This document shows positions 8,023 to 16,443 of a stretch of 61,008 nt of DNA, piece after piece. The position numbers were made by a program, and so were the translations under genes. A model generated the notes under the pieces. It searched no databases, was not told the DNA's origin, and saw nothing but the letters and a program-made list of their open reading frames with translations. This DNA comes from a virus, in the IMG/VR virus record IMGVR_UViG_3300027770_000064, positions 1-61,008 of that record. The stretch is one strand, 5' to 3'. Position 1 is the first letter of the stretch, and each line of letters starts with the position of its first letter.

Positions 8023-9237
8023 TTATTTAACTTTTTGTTTCTTTCGTTCCTTAAATTTTTGGGATTTAATTTCAGGAACTGGTTGTGTTTTTTGTATGTG
8101 TGCTTCGTATTGTTTTCGTTGTTGATCTATTTGTTCAAGAATTGTTTTATATTGATTATAATTTTGCTGAACTCTGTCAATTTCGCCCTTTGGTAGTCTA
8201 TTTTCTTCCAAAAGTTTCTTACACGCAAGAAATCCAAGTTCTGGTCTACCAGCAGCAAATGCTGTTGCTCCAAGTTCATCTAATGCCACAAAGTTATAAA
8301 TGGCATCAGGAACAAATAGAATCTCACCTTGAGGTAGTGGCATTTCTGCTGCCATTCGTGCAAACACAAATGCAGCTGCTGGTTGATTATATTTTTGACG
8401 AAGAACTTGGGAAATATGGACCAACGGTTCGGAACGAATTGGACGATAATTATATGCATCAAGGAATGATGCTTGAATCTCAGGCCACGGTCTATCCAAC
8501 ATTGCGCGACAAACAGCAACACGATAAAGTGCGTAATAAACTTCCTCTGCCCATCCACCCATTTCAGCACGCTTCTTATATGCTGCCTCAGACTTTTCCC
8601 ATTGCTGAGAATCAAAATACGATTGTGCAAGATAGAATTGATACCTAGTGTTGGTTGGTTCATCCACCATTGCAATTTCAAGCATATCGGCATCTCTCTT
8701 GTATTTTTCTACTGGAGTAATTCCAACATTTCTTGCACCAAGAGTTCGTGCATTGAGATTATACTTTCCTTCAATCTTTGTAAGCATTGGTTGTTCTTTA
8801 GCACATGCTGGATATTCGTGAAGAACACCTTTGTATTCCCACTTGGCATCCATTCGGAAAATTTGAGTTCTCCACCAAGAGAAATCTTCGCGACCCATGC
8901 GAATCACATATCCATCTGCTGTCATTTCTAATGGAAATTTAAAATCACCTTCTATGCAGTCATCCGCATCAATCATCCAGATATAATCACACTTACCATC
9001 ACAATGGCGAAGTGCCTGTGTTCTATTGTGACCAAAGTTCTTCCACTCATCTTGATGAATCTCACCAGGAATTCCTTTTTCTGCAAAGAAATTCTTAATG
9101 ATATCTTGAGTTCCATCGGTGGATCCAGTATCGGAAACAATCCAGTAATCAATGTACTTGTAAATAGAATTCAAACACTCATGAATAATATGAGATTCAT
9201 TCTTAACGATCATAGATAGTGCAATTTTTGGTTTCAT
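8023..9237 (-). CDS. GT2-type glycosyltransferase with TPR-like C-terminus
   Basis: A 404-residue protein. The N-terminal 100 residues form a clear GT-A family 2 domain: MKPKIALSMIVKNESHIIHE start, VSDTGSTDGTQDI nucleotide-binding loop and YIWMIDADDCIEGDF carrying the DxDD metal-binding motif. The C-terminal half (about residues 180-350) is helix-rich with TPR-like spacing (YQFYLAQSYFDSQQWEKSEAAYKKR, YYALYRVAVCRAML). The tail is very basic (KSQKFKERKKQKVK). This SPBc2-type GT2 plus TPR layout is known in bacterial surface glycan and protein glycosylation loci. It is the last gene of the sugar island and sits directly next to the collagen-like fibres. Donor and acceptor are unknown. Confidence 0.85.
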   Translation of the reverse strand: MKPKIALSMIVKNESHIIHECLNSIYKYIDYWIVSDTGSTDGTQDIIKNFFAEKGIPGEIHQDEWKNFGHNRTQALRHCDGKCDYIWMIDADDCIEGDFKFPLEMTADGYVIRMGREDFSWWRTQIFRMDAKWEYKGVLHEYPACAKEQPMLTKIEGKYNLNARTLGARNVGITPVEKYKRDADMLEIAMVDEPTNTRYQFYLAQSYFDSQQWEKSEAAYKKRAEMGGWAEEVYYALYRVAVCRAMLDRPWPEIQASFLDAYNYRPIRSEPLVHISQVLRQKYNQPAAAFVFARMAAEMPLPQGEILFVPDAIYNFVALDELGATAFAAGRPELGFLACKKLLEENRLPKGEIDRVQQNYNQYKTILEQIDQQRKQYEAHIQKTQPVPEIKSQKFKERKKQKVK

Positions 9238-9248
9238 AATTAATACTC

Positions 9249-10586
9249 TTAAAACTTGACTGACTGAAAATATTCATTCACTTTCTCTTCTATGTAGACA
9301 AGTTGTTGATCTGAAATTACTGGACTTGTACCTAAAAAGAAAGTATCTTTTGTAATTTTTGTTGCAACTGGAAAATCTATCATTGCGTTTCCACTATACA
9401 ATCCACGATAAGCTGGTTGAAGTAATAAATTACCACCAAAATAATTTCTAGTCTGTATTTTACAATTTTCAAGATATAAAGTAAAATCAGATCTATTTAA
9501 CTGAACACCATCCCTCACGGTCAATGGAAATGCAAACCATGAAGGATCTGAATTTTGAGTTGCTTTGGGCAAATGAAATATTGTTTCATATTTCGAAAAT
9601 ATAGAATATAATCTGTTAAAATTATTCTTTCTTATTTTTATAATTTCAGGTATTTTTTTAATCTGAACTAGACCAATAGCTGCTTGCAAATCTAGTGGTT
9701 TTAAATTATAACCAATTTCATCGTAAATATATTTGTGATCAAAAATTACATCTGGCATATCTGGCAACCAATTGCTGAATCTCTTTTTACACATTCCATT
9801 CTTCAGGCAAGCAGAACCTTTACCAGAGCAATAGCAACCTCTACCCCAATCACGAATACTTCTAATTACTGTTTCTTGTTCTTCTGTTCTACATCCAACA
9901 AATCCACCTTCTCCCATTGTAATATGGTGTGCTGGGTAAAAAGAACATGATGCAAATTGACCAAACGATCCCAAAAGTTTACCATCAAAAGAACTACCAA
10001 GAGCATCACAACAATCTTCAAGTAAAATAAGATTATATTTGTCTACGATCTCCATAACACGATCCATGTTTGGAGGATTACCTAAAACATGTGCAAAAAT
10101 TACTGCACTTGCTCCATCTTTTGCTGCCTTTTCAAATTGATCCAAATCAATATTAAGAGTCTCAATTTCTATATCCACAAAAACAGGAACAAAACCATTT
10201 TGCAATATTGGATTTACTGTTGTTGGAAATCCAGCACATGGAGTTATTATTTTTGATCCTACTGGCAAATTGTATAAATTTTTAGATTTAAGCGCAGAAA
10301 CCATCAATAAATTTGCACTAGATCCACTATTCGTCAATAACCCATAATTTTTCCCTATATGAAATTTAAATTGTCTTTCAAATTTAATACCATTTTCACC
10401 GAGAGCAAACCAACCATCCAATAGGCATTCGACGGCAGCAATATACTCGTTTTCATCCATAAAAGATCCAGCATATGAAATCCAATCAATACCTGGAATC
10501 CATTCTTTTTTAGATGAAATCACAATCTCTGTTATCAATTTTGATAACTTTTCTTTAATAAGATTATCAGTGTTTAAATTAATCAT
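9249..10586 (-). CDS. rfbH: CDP-4-keto-6-deoxy-D-glucose-3-dehydrase (E1, RfbH-like)
   Basis: A 445-residue DegT/DnrJ-fold enzyme. The usual PLP-binding lysine is replaced by histidine in FYPAHHITMGEGG (His220/221), the hallmark of PMP-dependent 3-dehydrases. Cysteines at 192/193, 251, 253, 260 and 266 (GCYCSGKGSAC...) closely match the [2Fe-2S] cysteine pattern of Yersinia E1, and DHKYIYDEIGYNLKPLDLQAA is the RfbH-type C-terminal motif. It should remove the 3-hydroxyl of CDP-4-keto-6-deoxyglucose on the way to 3,6-dideoxyhexoses (abequose, paratose, tyvelose or ascarylose type). Cytidylyltransferase and 4,6-dehydratase genes are not in the window and would have to come from the host or elsewhere in the phage. 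ColD, which lacks the Fe-S cysteines, is a less likely alternative. Confidence 0.88.
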   Translation of the reverse strand: MINLNTDNLIKEKLSKLITEIVISSKKEWIPGIDWISYAGSFMDENEYIAAVECLLDGWFALGENGIKFERQFKFHIGKNYGLLTNSGSSANLLMVSALKSKNLYNLPVGSKIITPCAGFPTTVNPILQNGFVPVFVDIEIETLNIDLDQFEKAAKDGASAVIFAHVLGNPPNMDRVMEIVDKYNLILLEDCCDALGSSFDGKLLGSFGQFASCSFYPAHHITMGEGGFVGCRTEEQETVIRSIRDWGRGCYCSGKGSACLKNGMCKKRFSNWLPDMPDVIFDHKYIYDEIGYNLKPLDLQAAIGLVQIKKIPEIIKIRKNNFNRLYSIFSKYETIFHLPKATQNSDPSWFAFPLTVRDGVQLNRSDFTLYLENCKIQTRNYFGGNLLLQPAYRGLYSGNAMIDFPVATKITKDTFFLGTSPVISDQQLVYIEEKVNEYFQSVKF

Positions 10587-11415
10587 TGTTTATTTTCAAT
10601 ATAGAATCTACGCACTGATACACAGTGCTTTTTGGTGTATATCCTAGCATACAAAGAGCGGTATTGTCAAGATACATGTTCTCAATTTGAACAGTTTTAT
10701 GAAATTGTGGTGTATCTATTGATAATATTTCACTTTGAGAATTTAACTTAACTTTAGCATAATTGATTATATCTTTTATCTTTGTTGGTTCTGAATTGGA
10801 AATATTTGTTATGGATTTATTATCTGCATTATCAATACATGTCATTATAGCATTACAACAATCATCAACACCCATATAATCTCTAATAACTTCTCCATTA
10901 TTATACAATTTGACCTGATCATTGGATTTCAACTGATTGAACATATATTGCAATGCATTCTTCTTATTGGATACTTTTTTGTCACCAGGACCAATTATAT
11001 TGGTCAATCGCATTATCTTATAGTTGATGTTAAAAGTTTCACAATAAGATTCAACCATTCTTTCTGCTGCATATTTAGTAATCGAATAAAATCCTCTGGG
11101 ATTGCAAATTGAAGTTTCCTTTGCTGGAAATTCATTAGTCTTTCCATACACAAACCAAGAACTGATAAAATTAAATGTTAATGGTTCTGAAAAGTTTTTA
11201 CACTGTTCAAGAACATTTATTAGTTTTATGAGATTTGTATTAACATCCAAATATGGATCTGTATATACATTATAATTATCAACTGTGCTTATTAAATAAA
11301 GAACAGTATTAGATTGTGGTGTATTACATTCTCTAGGTATAGCGATACATTTGTCTTTGAATGTATCAACAAATCTAGACCCAATAAATCCACTAGATCC
11401 AAATACCGATATCAT
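10579..11415 (-). CDS. NAD(P)-dependent SDR nucleotide-sugar reductase/epimerase
   Basis: A 278-residue extended-SDR protein with Rossmann start MISVFGSSGFIGSRF (G6, G9, G12), active-site Ser near 85 (FNFISSWFVYG) and Y110-xxx-K114 (FYSITKYAAER). The length and RLTNIIGPGD motif fit RmlD/RfbJ-like 4-ketoreductases or epimerases. It overlaps the E1 gene by 8 bases, so a natural inference is that it reduces the 4-keto-3,6-dideoxy intermediate made by the E1 system. The precise sugar stereochemistry cannot be told from sequence alone. Its ATG also overlaps the stop of the upstream glycosyltransferase (ATGA). Confidence 0.75.
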   Translation of the reverse strand: MISVFGSSGFIGSRFVDTFKDKCIAIPRECNTPQSNTVLYLISTVDNYNVYTDPYLDVNTNLIKLINVLEQCKNFSEPLTFNFISSWFVYGKTNEFPAKETSICNPRGFYSITKYAAERMVESYCETFNINYKIMRLTNIIGPGDKKVSNKKNALQYMFNQLKSNDQVKLYNNGEVIRDYMGVDDCCNAIMTCIDNADNKSITNISNSEPTKIKDIINYAKVKLNSQSEILSIDTPQFHKTVQIENMYLDNTALCMLGYTPKSTVYQCVDSILKINND

Positions 11416-12278
11416 TTTAGTAAATTGGATAAATGGTTGACAGCATTATCTAAATTTCTCACATTTCTAAACAAGGTTTGAATATGAGATTTATCATAAT
11501 CAGCATACTTATCGTATGCATCTTTAATTGATATATCATCATTAAATATGAAACATTCATCTGGAATATCAGAAAGACCAGTTTCAATTCTATTTTTCTT
11601 TGTCATATAAATTTTACATCCAGAGTCCAATGCTTTGAGAACAGCACCACATGAAATCCCATATGCCTTGTCGTGAACTAGAAATCTAGTTTGTTCCAAT
11701 AGACGAAGATCGTGAACAACTCCATCTGGTGCTTCGATTGCACCAGAAACAATGACTGGGAATCCTTCTTGCTTCAACTTCATCAAGTCTGCAAGATACA
11801 TGGTATAATATCTCTCCATCAACTGACTGATATAAGTCTGTGGACCGATCTTTCCATATTGCGGAACAAACTTTGGAACAAAATGTCCATTCCATTGTTT
11901 AGCATCTGGATGTGCTATGATCTTGATGATATTATCCACACCATTAAACTTATCAATATCAAACTTAACTACTACGCAAGCAAAGACTTTCATTTTTGGT
12001 GCGAGCACATATGGAATCTTTCCACTGATTGTAACAGCAGCATCAAATCCATGAATAGTGTCAGTAAATTTCAAGTTCATGTCTGGGTGAAGATGTTCCC
12101 ATTTATAGAATACTGGACCTTTTTGAACATGCCCCTCTTCGTCAAAAGAGCAATAATTCTCTCCACATTCTAGTGTTAATTTTCTAGTAGCAACATGACA
12201 ATCATGACCAAGTGCTTCAAAAGTTTTAATATGCCAATACATTTCATCTGGGTGATGATTAAAAAATACAATTTTCAT
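11412..12278 (-). CDS. GT-B-like glycosyltransferase (putative)
   Basis: A 288-residue protein starting MKIVFFNHHPDEMYWHIKTFEALGH, which looks like the first Rossmann half of a GT-B fold. In the C-terminal half the stretch LEQTRFLVHDKAYGISCGAVLKALDSGCKIYMTKKNR resembles the donor-binding region of GT4-like enzymes, where a conserved G-x-x-x-x-E/D or K-A-L-x-x-G pattern holds the nucleotide sugar. No membrane segment. It lies between the E1/SDR pair and the GDP-mannose epimerase, so either sugar could be its donor. The family assignment is by fold-like features, not a confident match. Confidence 0.6.
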   Translation of the reverse strand: MKIVFFNHHPDEMYWHIKTFEALGHDCHVATRKLTLECGENYCSFDEEGHVQKGPVFYKWEHLHPDMNLKFTDTIHGFDAAVTISGKIPYVLAPKMKVFACVVVKFDIDKFNGVDNIIKIIAHPDAKQWNGHFVPKFVPQYGKIGPQTYISQLMERYYTMYLADLMKLKQEGFPVIVSGAIEAPDGVVHDLRLLEQTRFLVHDKAYGISCGAVLKALDSGCKIYMTKKNRIETGLSDIPDECFIFNDDISIKDAYDKYADYDKSHIQTLFRNVRNLDNAVNHLSNLLK

Positions 12279-12281
12279 TGT

Positions 12282-12437
12282 TTACCATCCTATAAATTTA
12301 TCTTGTTCTTCTACTTTGATTACTACAGTTTTATTCAATCTGTAGTCTTTGACTATCTTGTCCACATCAACATTCTTTTCATATGTCGGTATTGACAAGA
12401 ATGGTTTACCATCTTCATATACGATGATGTAATGCAT
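12282..12437 (-). CDS. Small hypothetical protein in sugar island
   Basis: A 51-residue protein starting MHYIIVYEDGKPFLSIPTYE and ending KVEEQDKFIGW. Its ATG lies one base after the stop of the GDP-mannose 3,5-epimerase gene and it fills the gap before the next glycosyltransferase. Codon pattern and tight packing support it as real. It is a short alpha/beta protein with no recognisable motif. A longer frame is open upstream but overlaps the epimerase coding region, so I use the short start. Confidence 0.55.
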   Translation of the reverse strand: MHYIIVYEDGKPFLSIPTYEKNVDVDKIVKDYRLNKTVVIKVEEQDKFIGW

Positions 12438-12438
12438 T

Positions 12439-13467
12439 TTACTTTCTATGTTTATCTTCCATGTCCAGTTGTGCGGAATTTGCATGAACTGGAACGCTAG
12501 TAAATGACGAACAATCCTCATGCTGAGTTTCAATCCATTTGTAAGTTTTCTCAATACCAACAGAAAGTGGTTGCGATGGTTCCCAACCAATCTTTTCCTT
12601 ATAGAGTTTATTATCAGAATTTCTACCCATAACTCCAACTGGTCCTTTCACATTGTGTATCTTAACATCTTTTCCAGAGATATCAATAACCATCTTTGCT
12701 AGATTATTAATTGTTATCATTTCCTCTGAACCAATATTCACTGGACCAGAAAAATCTGATCGCATCAATCTTAGAGTTGCTTCAACACACTCATCGATAT
12801 ATAGGAATGACCGAGTTTGTTCTCCAGTACCCCACACATCAATCGTGCCATTTTTTGCTTCTATAACCTTACGGCAAAGTGCCGCTGGTGCTTTCTCCTT
12901 GCCACCCTTCCATGTGCCTTCTGGTCCAAAGATATTATGATATCTTGCAATCCTTACATTCAACTTATGATTGCGAGCATAAGATAGATAAAGTCTTTCG
13001 CTGAAAAGTTTCTCCCATCCATACTCACTATCTGGTGCAGCAGGGTATGCGGAAGATTCTGAACACTTTGGATTATTTGGATCTTCCTGGTTGTATGCAG
13101 GGTACATGCAAGCAGATGAAGAATAAAACACTCTTCCTACTCCAGTACGCATACAACGCTCAACAATATTTAAATTGATAAGAGCGGAATTATGCATTAC
13201 ATTTGCATCATTCTCTCCAGTGAAGATATATCCTGCACCACCCATATCAGCAGCGAGTTGATAAACCTCGTCATAATGCATATTAAAGAGTTTGTCGCAC
13301 ACCACTTGATCGCGCAAATCTCCAATCATAAAATCATCTGCTGTGCTTGCAGAATATTCTGGATATTTAAGATCACATACCTTTACATAATTTCCTTCAT
13401 TTTTAAGTCGTTTAACGAGATGAGAACCAATAAATCCCCCACCACCCAAAACCAATATATTTTTCAT
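12439..13467 (-). CDS. gme: GDP-mannose 3,5-epimerase
   Basis: A 342-residue extended-SDR enzyme very close in motif to plant-type GME. It has the GGGGFIGSH dinucleotide loop, YSSSACMYP with candidate catalytic Cys120, Y149-xxx-K153, and a HNIFGPEGTWKGGKEKAPAA segment with Lys192 in the place of the second catalytic residue. The later VNIGSEEMITINNLA and GRNSDNKLYKEKIGW motifs are also GME-type. It should convert GDP-D-mannose to GDP-L-galactose (and GDP-L-gulose). A last 20-residue extension after EKTYKWIETQ is unique-looking. A phage copy implies a need for L-galactose-type sugar in a glycan. GDP-mannose itself would come from the host. Confidence 0.88.
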   Translation of the reverse strand: MKNILVLGGGGFIGSHLVKRLKNEGNYVKVCDLKYPEYSASTADDFMIGDLRDQVVCDKLFNMHYDEVYQLAADMGGAGYIFTGENDANVMHNSALINLNIVERCMRTGVGRVFYSSSACMYPAYNQEDPNNPKCSESSAYPAAPDSEYGWEKLFSERLYLSYARNHKLNVRIARYHNIFGPEGTWKGGKEKAPAALCRKVIEAKNGTIDVWGTGEQTRSFLYIDECVEATLRLMRSDFSGPVNIGSEEMITINNLAKMVIDISGKDVKIHNVKGPVGVMGRNSDNKLYKEKIGWEPSQPLSVGIEKTYKWIETQHEDCSSFTSVPVHANSAQLDMEDKHRK

Positions 13468-14267
13468 ATTAAAAAGTCCTTGAATTTTTCTATATTATCC
13501 TGCACATACTGTGGCATAGTCTGTATTGAGTCTACAACTATATTTATACCTTCGTCTTTTCTCCCTAATGGGTCGATTAAATTTTCTCTATTCTTTTTTA
13601 AGTCATCAATAGTTAGATGAGAGAATTCTGTATGTGCAAAATTATCAAGTTTTGTTTTTACAGTATTAGGATTTCCAATATAAGAAAAATGCCAACCACC
13701 ATCTTTAATTCTAGGAAATGTAAAACAAGTTTTGTTATCCTTGAATCCTCTTGTTCCAATTTCCTCTAAATCTTTCTTTAAACACATTCCAGAATTAATC
13801 CAAGGGAATCCGTCTGCTCTTGCATTCAAATACCATAAATAAAAATTTTGTTCAAATATAACAGGTATTGGAGATTCCCAATACTGTGAATTTTTATAAT
13901 CTTGTATTTTTTTACTAGAAACAATTTCATCTAAATCAGATATAATAATAAAATCTTCATCATTGGCATTTTCTATTCCATTTCTCAAAGAATTTCTTTG
14001 AATTTGATCATTATGATGAGCAAAATGCTGAACCGTATTCGATACAAATTTATCTGCTGGCACAACAACATGAATGATCTTATGCAAGAATTTAGAATAT
14101 CTTTCTTTATTTTCTTTAAAATATAATGGTTTTGGTTTTAACTGATGACTCAATTCTGCTTCAACAATAACAAAATAGTCAACTTGAGAATCCAATTCAT
14201 TTAATCTAATATCAAGAATATCCAATTCGTTAAAAAATTGAAAACAATCATATATTTTTCTTTGCAT
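13464..14267 (-). CDS. GT17-type N-acetylglucosaminyltransferase-like protein
   Basis: A 267-residue protein with the glycosyltransferase family 17 signature: IYDCFQFFNELDILDIRLNEL at the start, VDYFVIVEAELSHQLKPKPL, and later RNSLRNGIENANDEDFIIISDLDEI with the SDxDE metal motif. GT17 members include eukaryotic beta-1,4-N-acetylglucosaminyltransferase III and many bacterial or viral relatives of unknown acceptor. The ATG overlaps the stop of the gene downstream in the same ATGA style as the rest of the island. Donor sugar is not certain from sequence. Confidence 0.8.
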   Translation of the reverse strand: MQRKIYDCFQFFNELDILDIRLNELDSQVDYFVIVEAELSHQLKPKPLYFKENKERYSKFLHKIIHVVVPADKFVSNTVQHFAHHNDQIQRNSLRNGIENANDEDFIIISDLDEIVSSKKIQDYKNSQYWESPIPVIFEQNFYLWYLNARADGFPWINSGMCLKKDLEEIGTRGFKDNKTCFTFPRIKDGGWHFSYIGNPNTVKTKLDNFAHTEFSHLTIDDLKKNRENLIDPLGRKDEGINIVVDSIQTMPQYVQDNIEKFKDFLI

Positions 14268-14284
14268 TTTTATTCCTCTTAATT

Positions 14285-14824
14285 TTATTGAACTCTAAAA
14301 GTAATGCTGTTGTCTTTGGTCATATACCCGTTATCGATATCAAAATGTAAAGATAATGCAGATACAACTTCATACCAATCAATGTCATGGAATGACATAT
14401 AACAATTTTCTTTTACTTTTGGTTTCCAATATTTAACATCCTTCATCACACAATCAAATGAGTGACAACCATCAATATAAATGAAATCAAAAATTTTATT
14501 TTCAAAATCTTTTGATGCGTTTTCTGAATCTTTTCTAATATGCTTGATTGATGGATATTGTTCAATATTTTTATAGAAAATGTTCATTATTCCTTCTATA
14601 TTTTCTTCATCAAATAAATTATCAGAATTAAAATTTAAACTAAACGGATCGACTGCATACAAAATTTTTAAATCTTTAAAATTTTTAGCAAATGTAACAG
14701 TTGATTCTCCAATATATGATCCCAACTCTAAAGCAGTTTCTACTTTAATGTTACTAGAAACAAAATCGCAAATATCAATCAATCCTTGTACACCTTCAAG
14801 TGGTCGCATTGGTCTAACTTTCAT
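14285..14824 (-). CDS. Class I SAM-dependent methyltransferase
   Basis: A 179-residue protein with a typical motif I VETALELGSYIGESTVTFA, an acidic end of strand 2 (ILYAVDPF) and FDFIYIDGCHSFDCVMKD, the Methyltransf_24-like strand 4/5 signature. Such enzymes in polysaccharide clusters methylate sugar hydroxyls. A protein or small-molecule substrate is equally possible. It is followed by an 18-base gap before the GT17 gene. Together with the second methyltransferase at 15605-16129 it suggests O-methyl decoration of the product. Confidence 0.75.
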   Translation of the reverse strand: MKVRPMRPLEGVQGLIDICDFVSSNIKVETALELGSYIGESTVTFAKNFKDLKILYAVDPFSLNFNSDNLFDEENIEGIMNIFYKNIEQYPSIKHIRKDSENASKDFENKIFDFIYIDGCHSFDCVMKDVKYWKPKVKENCYMSFHDIDWYEVVSALSLHFDIDNGYMTKDNSITFRVQ

Positions 14825-14827
14825 AAA

Positions 14828-15547
14828 TTAATTTCCTCTGTTAGTATTTCTTGTAATTTCATATTCATCCCATCTTTCAATCATTTTTTTAACTTCCGAC
14901 ATATATTCATTGCTGTGGAATCCAAATGTAGTTTCCAATTGATTTTCCTTTAGCGGAGCACTCCCTAGTGCAAACTTCTTTGCAAATTCTCCTGTTGGAA
15001 ACTTACAATCCATTTTTTCAAAATAATCCCTCAGTGATACACATATGATTACATCCTCACCCATTCCTGCGTGTGTCATTCTTGAGATAAATTCCCTGCT
15101 TATATTTGCTCCTGTTTGTAGTAATTTCTTACTACGGAAACAAAATCCACCACAACCAACTTGATACTTTGGTTCAGTAACCCAAGGAAAATATCCAGGT
15201 TCGGCATCCATCCACGGACAACCGATGTAATCATAGTTATAAAATTCATCTGTCCAGTTTGTTGGTTTGCAGATAAATCCATCAGTCTGAACAATCAAAC
15301 AAAATTCTGTATTGACATATTTATTCAAATCCGTTATACAAAATGTATTATACTCTGGATATGACATCTTGTCAATTGTATGAATTGTCACTTTAGCAGT
15401 AGTCTGAATGTCTGGATCTGCTGTAATCAAAATAACAGACCCAAAGTTTATTTTACGAGTGCAGATATCGATTACTTCAATAAGTTTGGAAGTATCTTTG
15501 CCAGTACCATCTATAGTGACTAAAGTTACTTTTGATAAATCTATCAT
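14828..15547 (-). CDS. DUF5672-type putative glycosyltransferase
   Basis: A 239-residue protein from the ATG at 15547 (MIDLSKVTLVTIDGTG). An upstream ATG at 15583 is open but has poorer ribosome-site context and adds residues not seen in the paralogue. Motifs: VTIDGTG near the start, FCLIVQTDGFICKPTNWTDEF, YDYIGCPW and GCGGFCFRSKKLL, with GEDVIICVSLRDYFEK. The same order occurs in the protein at 18815-19525 (HGDGF, YLGAPW, NGGFSFRSKKL, PEDLVIA), so these are two diverged paralogues of the DUF5672 family common in capsule and O-antigen loci. Glycosyl transfer with a GT-A-like fold is inferred. Confidence 0.75.
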   Translation of the reverse strand: MIDLSKVTLVTIDGTGKDTSKLIEVIDICTRKINFGSVILITADPDIQTTAKVTIHTIDKMSYPEYNTFCITDLNKYVNTEFCLIVQTDGFICKPTNWTDEFYNYDYIGCPWMDAEPGYFPWVTEPKYQVGCGGFCFRSKKLLQTGANISREFISRMTHAGMGEDVIICVSLRDYFEKMDCKFPTGEFAKKFALGSAPLKENQLETTFGFHSNEYMSEVKKMIERWDEYEITRNTNRGN

Positions 15548-15604
15548 GAACCAACTCGTTTCAGTATAGTAAGACCATTGCAATTACTAAACATTTCATG
15601 AATT

Positions 15605-16129
15605 TTATTCTCCAATAATTGCCCAACTATAATCAGAAAAAACTTTAATTTTTTCAATATTAAATAAACTATTTACTGCTTGACTTACTCCAAATAATGT
15701 TGGACTATCTGGTATATAATCATGTCCAGACATTATTCCAGTTTTTTTTAATTTTGGAAGACTAACATTTATATCATGTACTACAGAATGAAAAGAATGA
15801 TCTGCGTCAATATAAATAAAATCATAATAATCATCAATTAAATTTGGAACTATCTGAGAAATACTTCCTTGTTTAAAATTAATGTTTTTATGAAAATTTA
15901 AAATATTTTTCATTTTTTCTGTTAAAACTATATCAACAGTATCAACAACATCAGCATAGTATGCAAATAAAGATGTGCTAACTCCATCATTACAACCTAA
16001 TTCTAGAACTTTATGATTTTTGTTCATTTTAAAAAATAAACAAAGTTCATCTAATCCTTCTATATAATTAACTCCACCAGCATCTCCCATTCCATGCATT
16101 CTTTCTTGTTTTAAATTTGGTTTATTCAT
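15605..16129 (-). CDS. Class I SAM-dependent methyltransferase
   Basis: A 174-residue protein using ATG at 16129 (MNKPNLKQERMHGMGD). A longer frame begins at a TTG, and the preceding gene stops just before 16129. Motif I is KVLELGCNDGVSTSLFA, followed by VDTVDIV and YDFIYIDADHSFHSVVHDI, then GIMSGHDY. This is the same Methyltransf_24-like group as the 14285-14824 protein but clearly diverged. A sugar O-methyltransferase role is inferred from its place among glycosyltransferases. Confidence 0.75.
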   Translation of the reverse strand: MNKPNLKQERMHGMGDAGGVNYIEGLDELCLFFKMNKNHKVLELGCNDGVSTSLFAYYADVVDTVDIVLTEKMKNILNFHKNINFKQGSISQIVPNLIDDYYDFIYIDADHSFHSVVHDINVSLPKLKKTGIMSGHDYIPDSPTLFGVSQAVNSLFNIEKIKVFSDYSWAIIGE

Positions 16130-16131
16130 TT

Positions 16132-16393
16132 TTATTTCACTTTCCAATAGTTGTAAATTCCTTTATCCAATTCATACTTATCCCATAACTTTCTCTCCCG
16201 CATGGGTTGGGTCTTTGCCCATTCCCACATTTTACCCAATCCATCTTTTAAAGATGTCACTTGCTTATATCCAAGAACATCCTTGATCTTATCATGCGTC
16301 ACCCATGCATGTTTTACTTCATGTCTCTGTTCGAGATGCTGTTTAGTACCTGATCCTACCACATCAATTAACAAATTGCAAGCATCATTTATA
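16132..16393. repeat. 262-bp duplicated segment, copy 1
   Basis: Direct repeat of 17823-18084, same orientation, about 1.7 kb apart, roughly 88% identical by eye with a perfect central run of about 67 bp. Similarity stops abruptly after agcatcatttata. Confidence 0.9.
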
Positions 16394-16443
16394 TCCGATG
16401 CACTCAAAGACAATGCACGATACGATTCTTCAACTGTATTCAC
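16132..16443 (-). CDS. Duplicated C-terminal fragment of the island SDR epimerase
   Basis: A 103-residue frame whose last 86 residues (INDACNLLIDVVGSG...GIYNYWKVK) are a second copy of the C-terminus of the epimerase at 17823-18818, with only about 5 substitutions. The Rossmann half and active-site Ser/Tyr/Lys are absent, so it cannot be an epimerase alone. At DNA level the 262-bp copies differ at about 30 sites, mostly silent, which hints that the peptide is or was under selection. It keeps its own ATG overlapping the upstream stop (ATGA). It could be a decaying remnant, a standalone domain or a recombination scar. Confidence 0.75.
   Translation of the reverse strand: MNTVEESYRALSLSASDINDACNLLIDVVGSGTKQHLEQRHEVKHAWVTHDKIKDVLGYKQVTSLKDGLGKMWEWAKTQPMRERKLWDKYELDKGIYNYWKVK

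Noticed and set aside
8085-8931. Plus-strand frames of 150-187 residues opposite the GT2 gene
   Set aside because: Codon pattern, motif content and ribosome sites all support the minus-strand glycosyltransferase. The opposite frames have no recognisable features.
12282-12638. A 118-residue frame overlapping the GDP-mannose epimerase gene
   Set aside because: Most of it overlaps the strongly supported epimerase. Only the last 51 residues, starting just after the epimerase stop, look like a gene.
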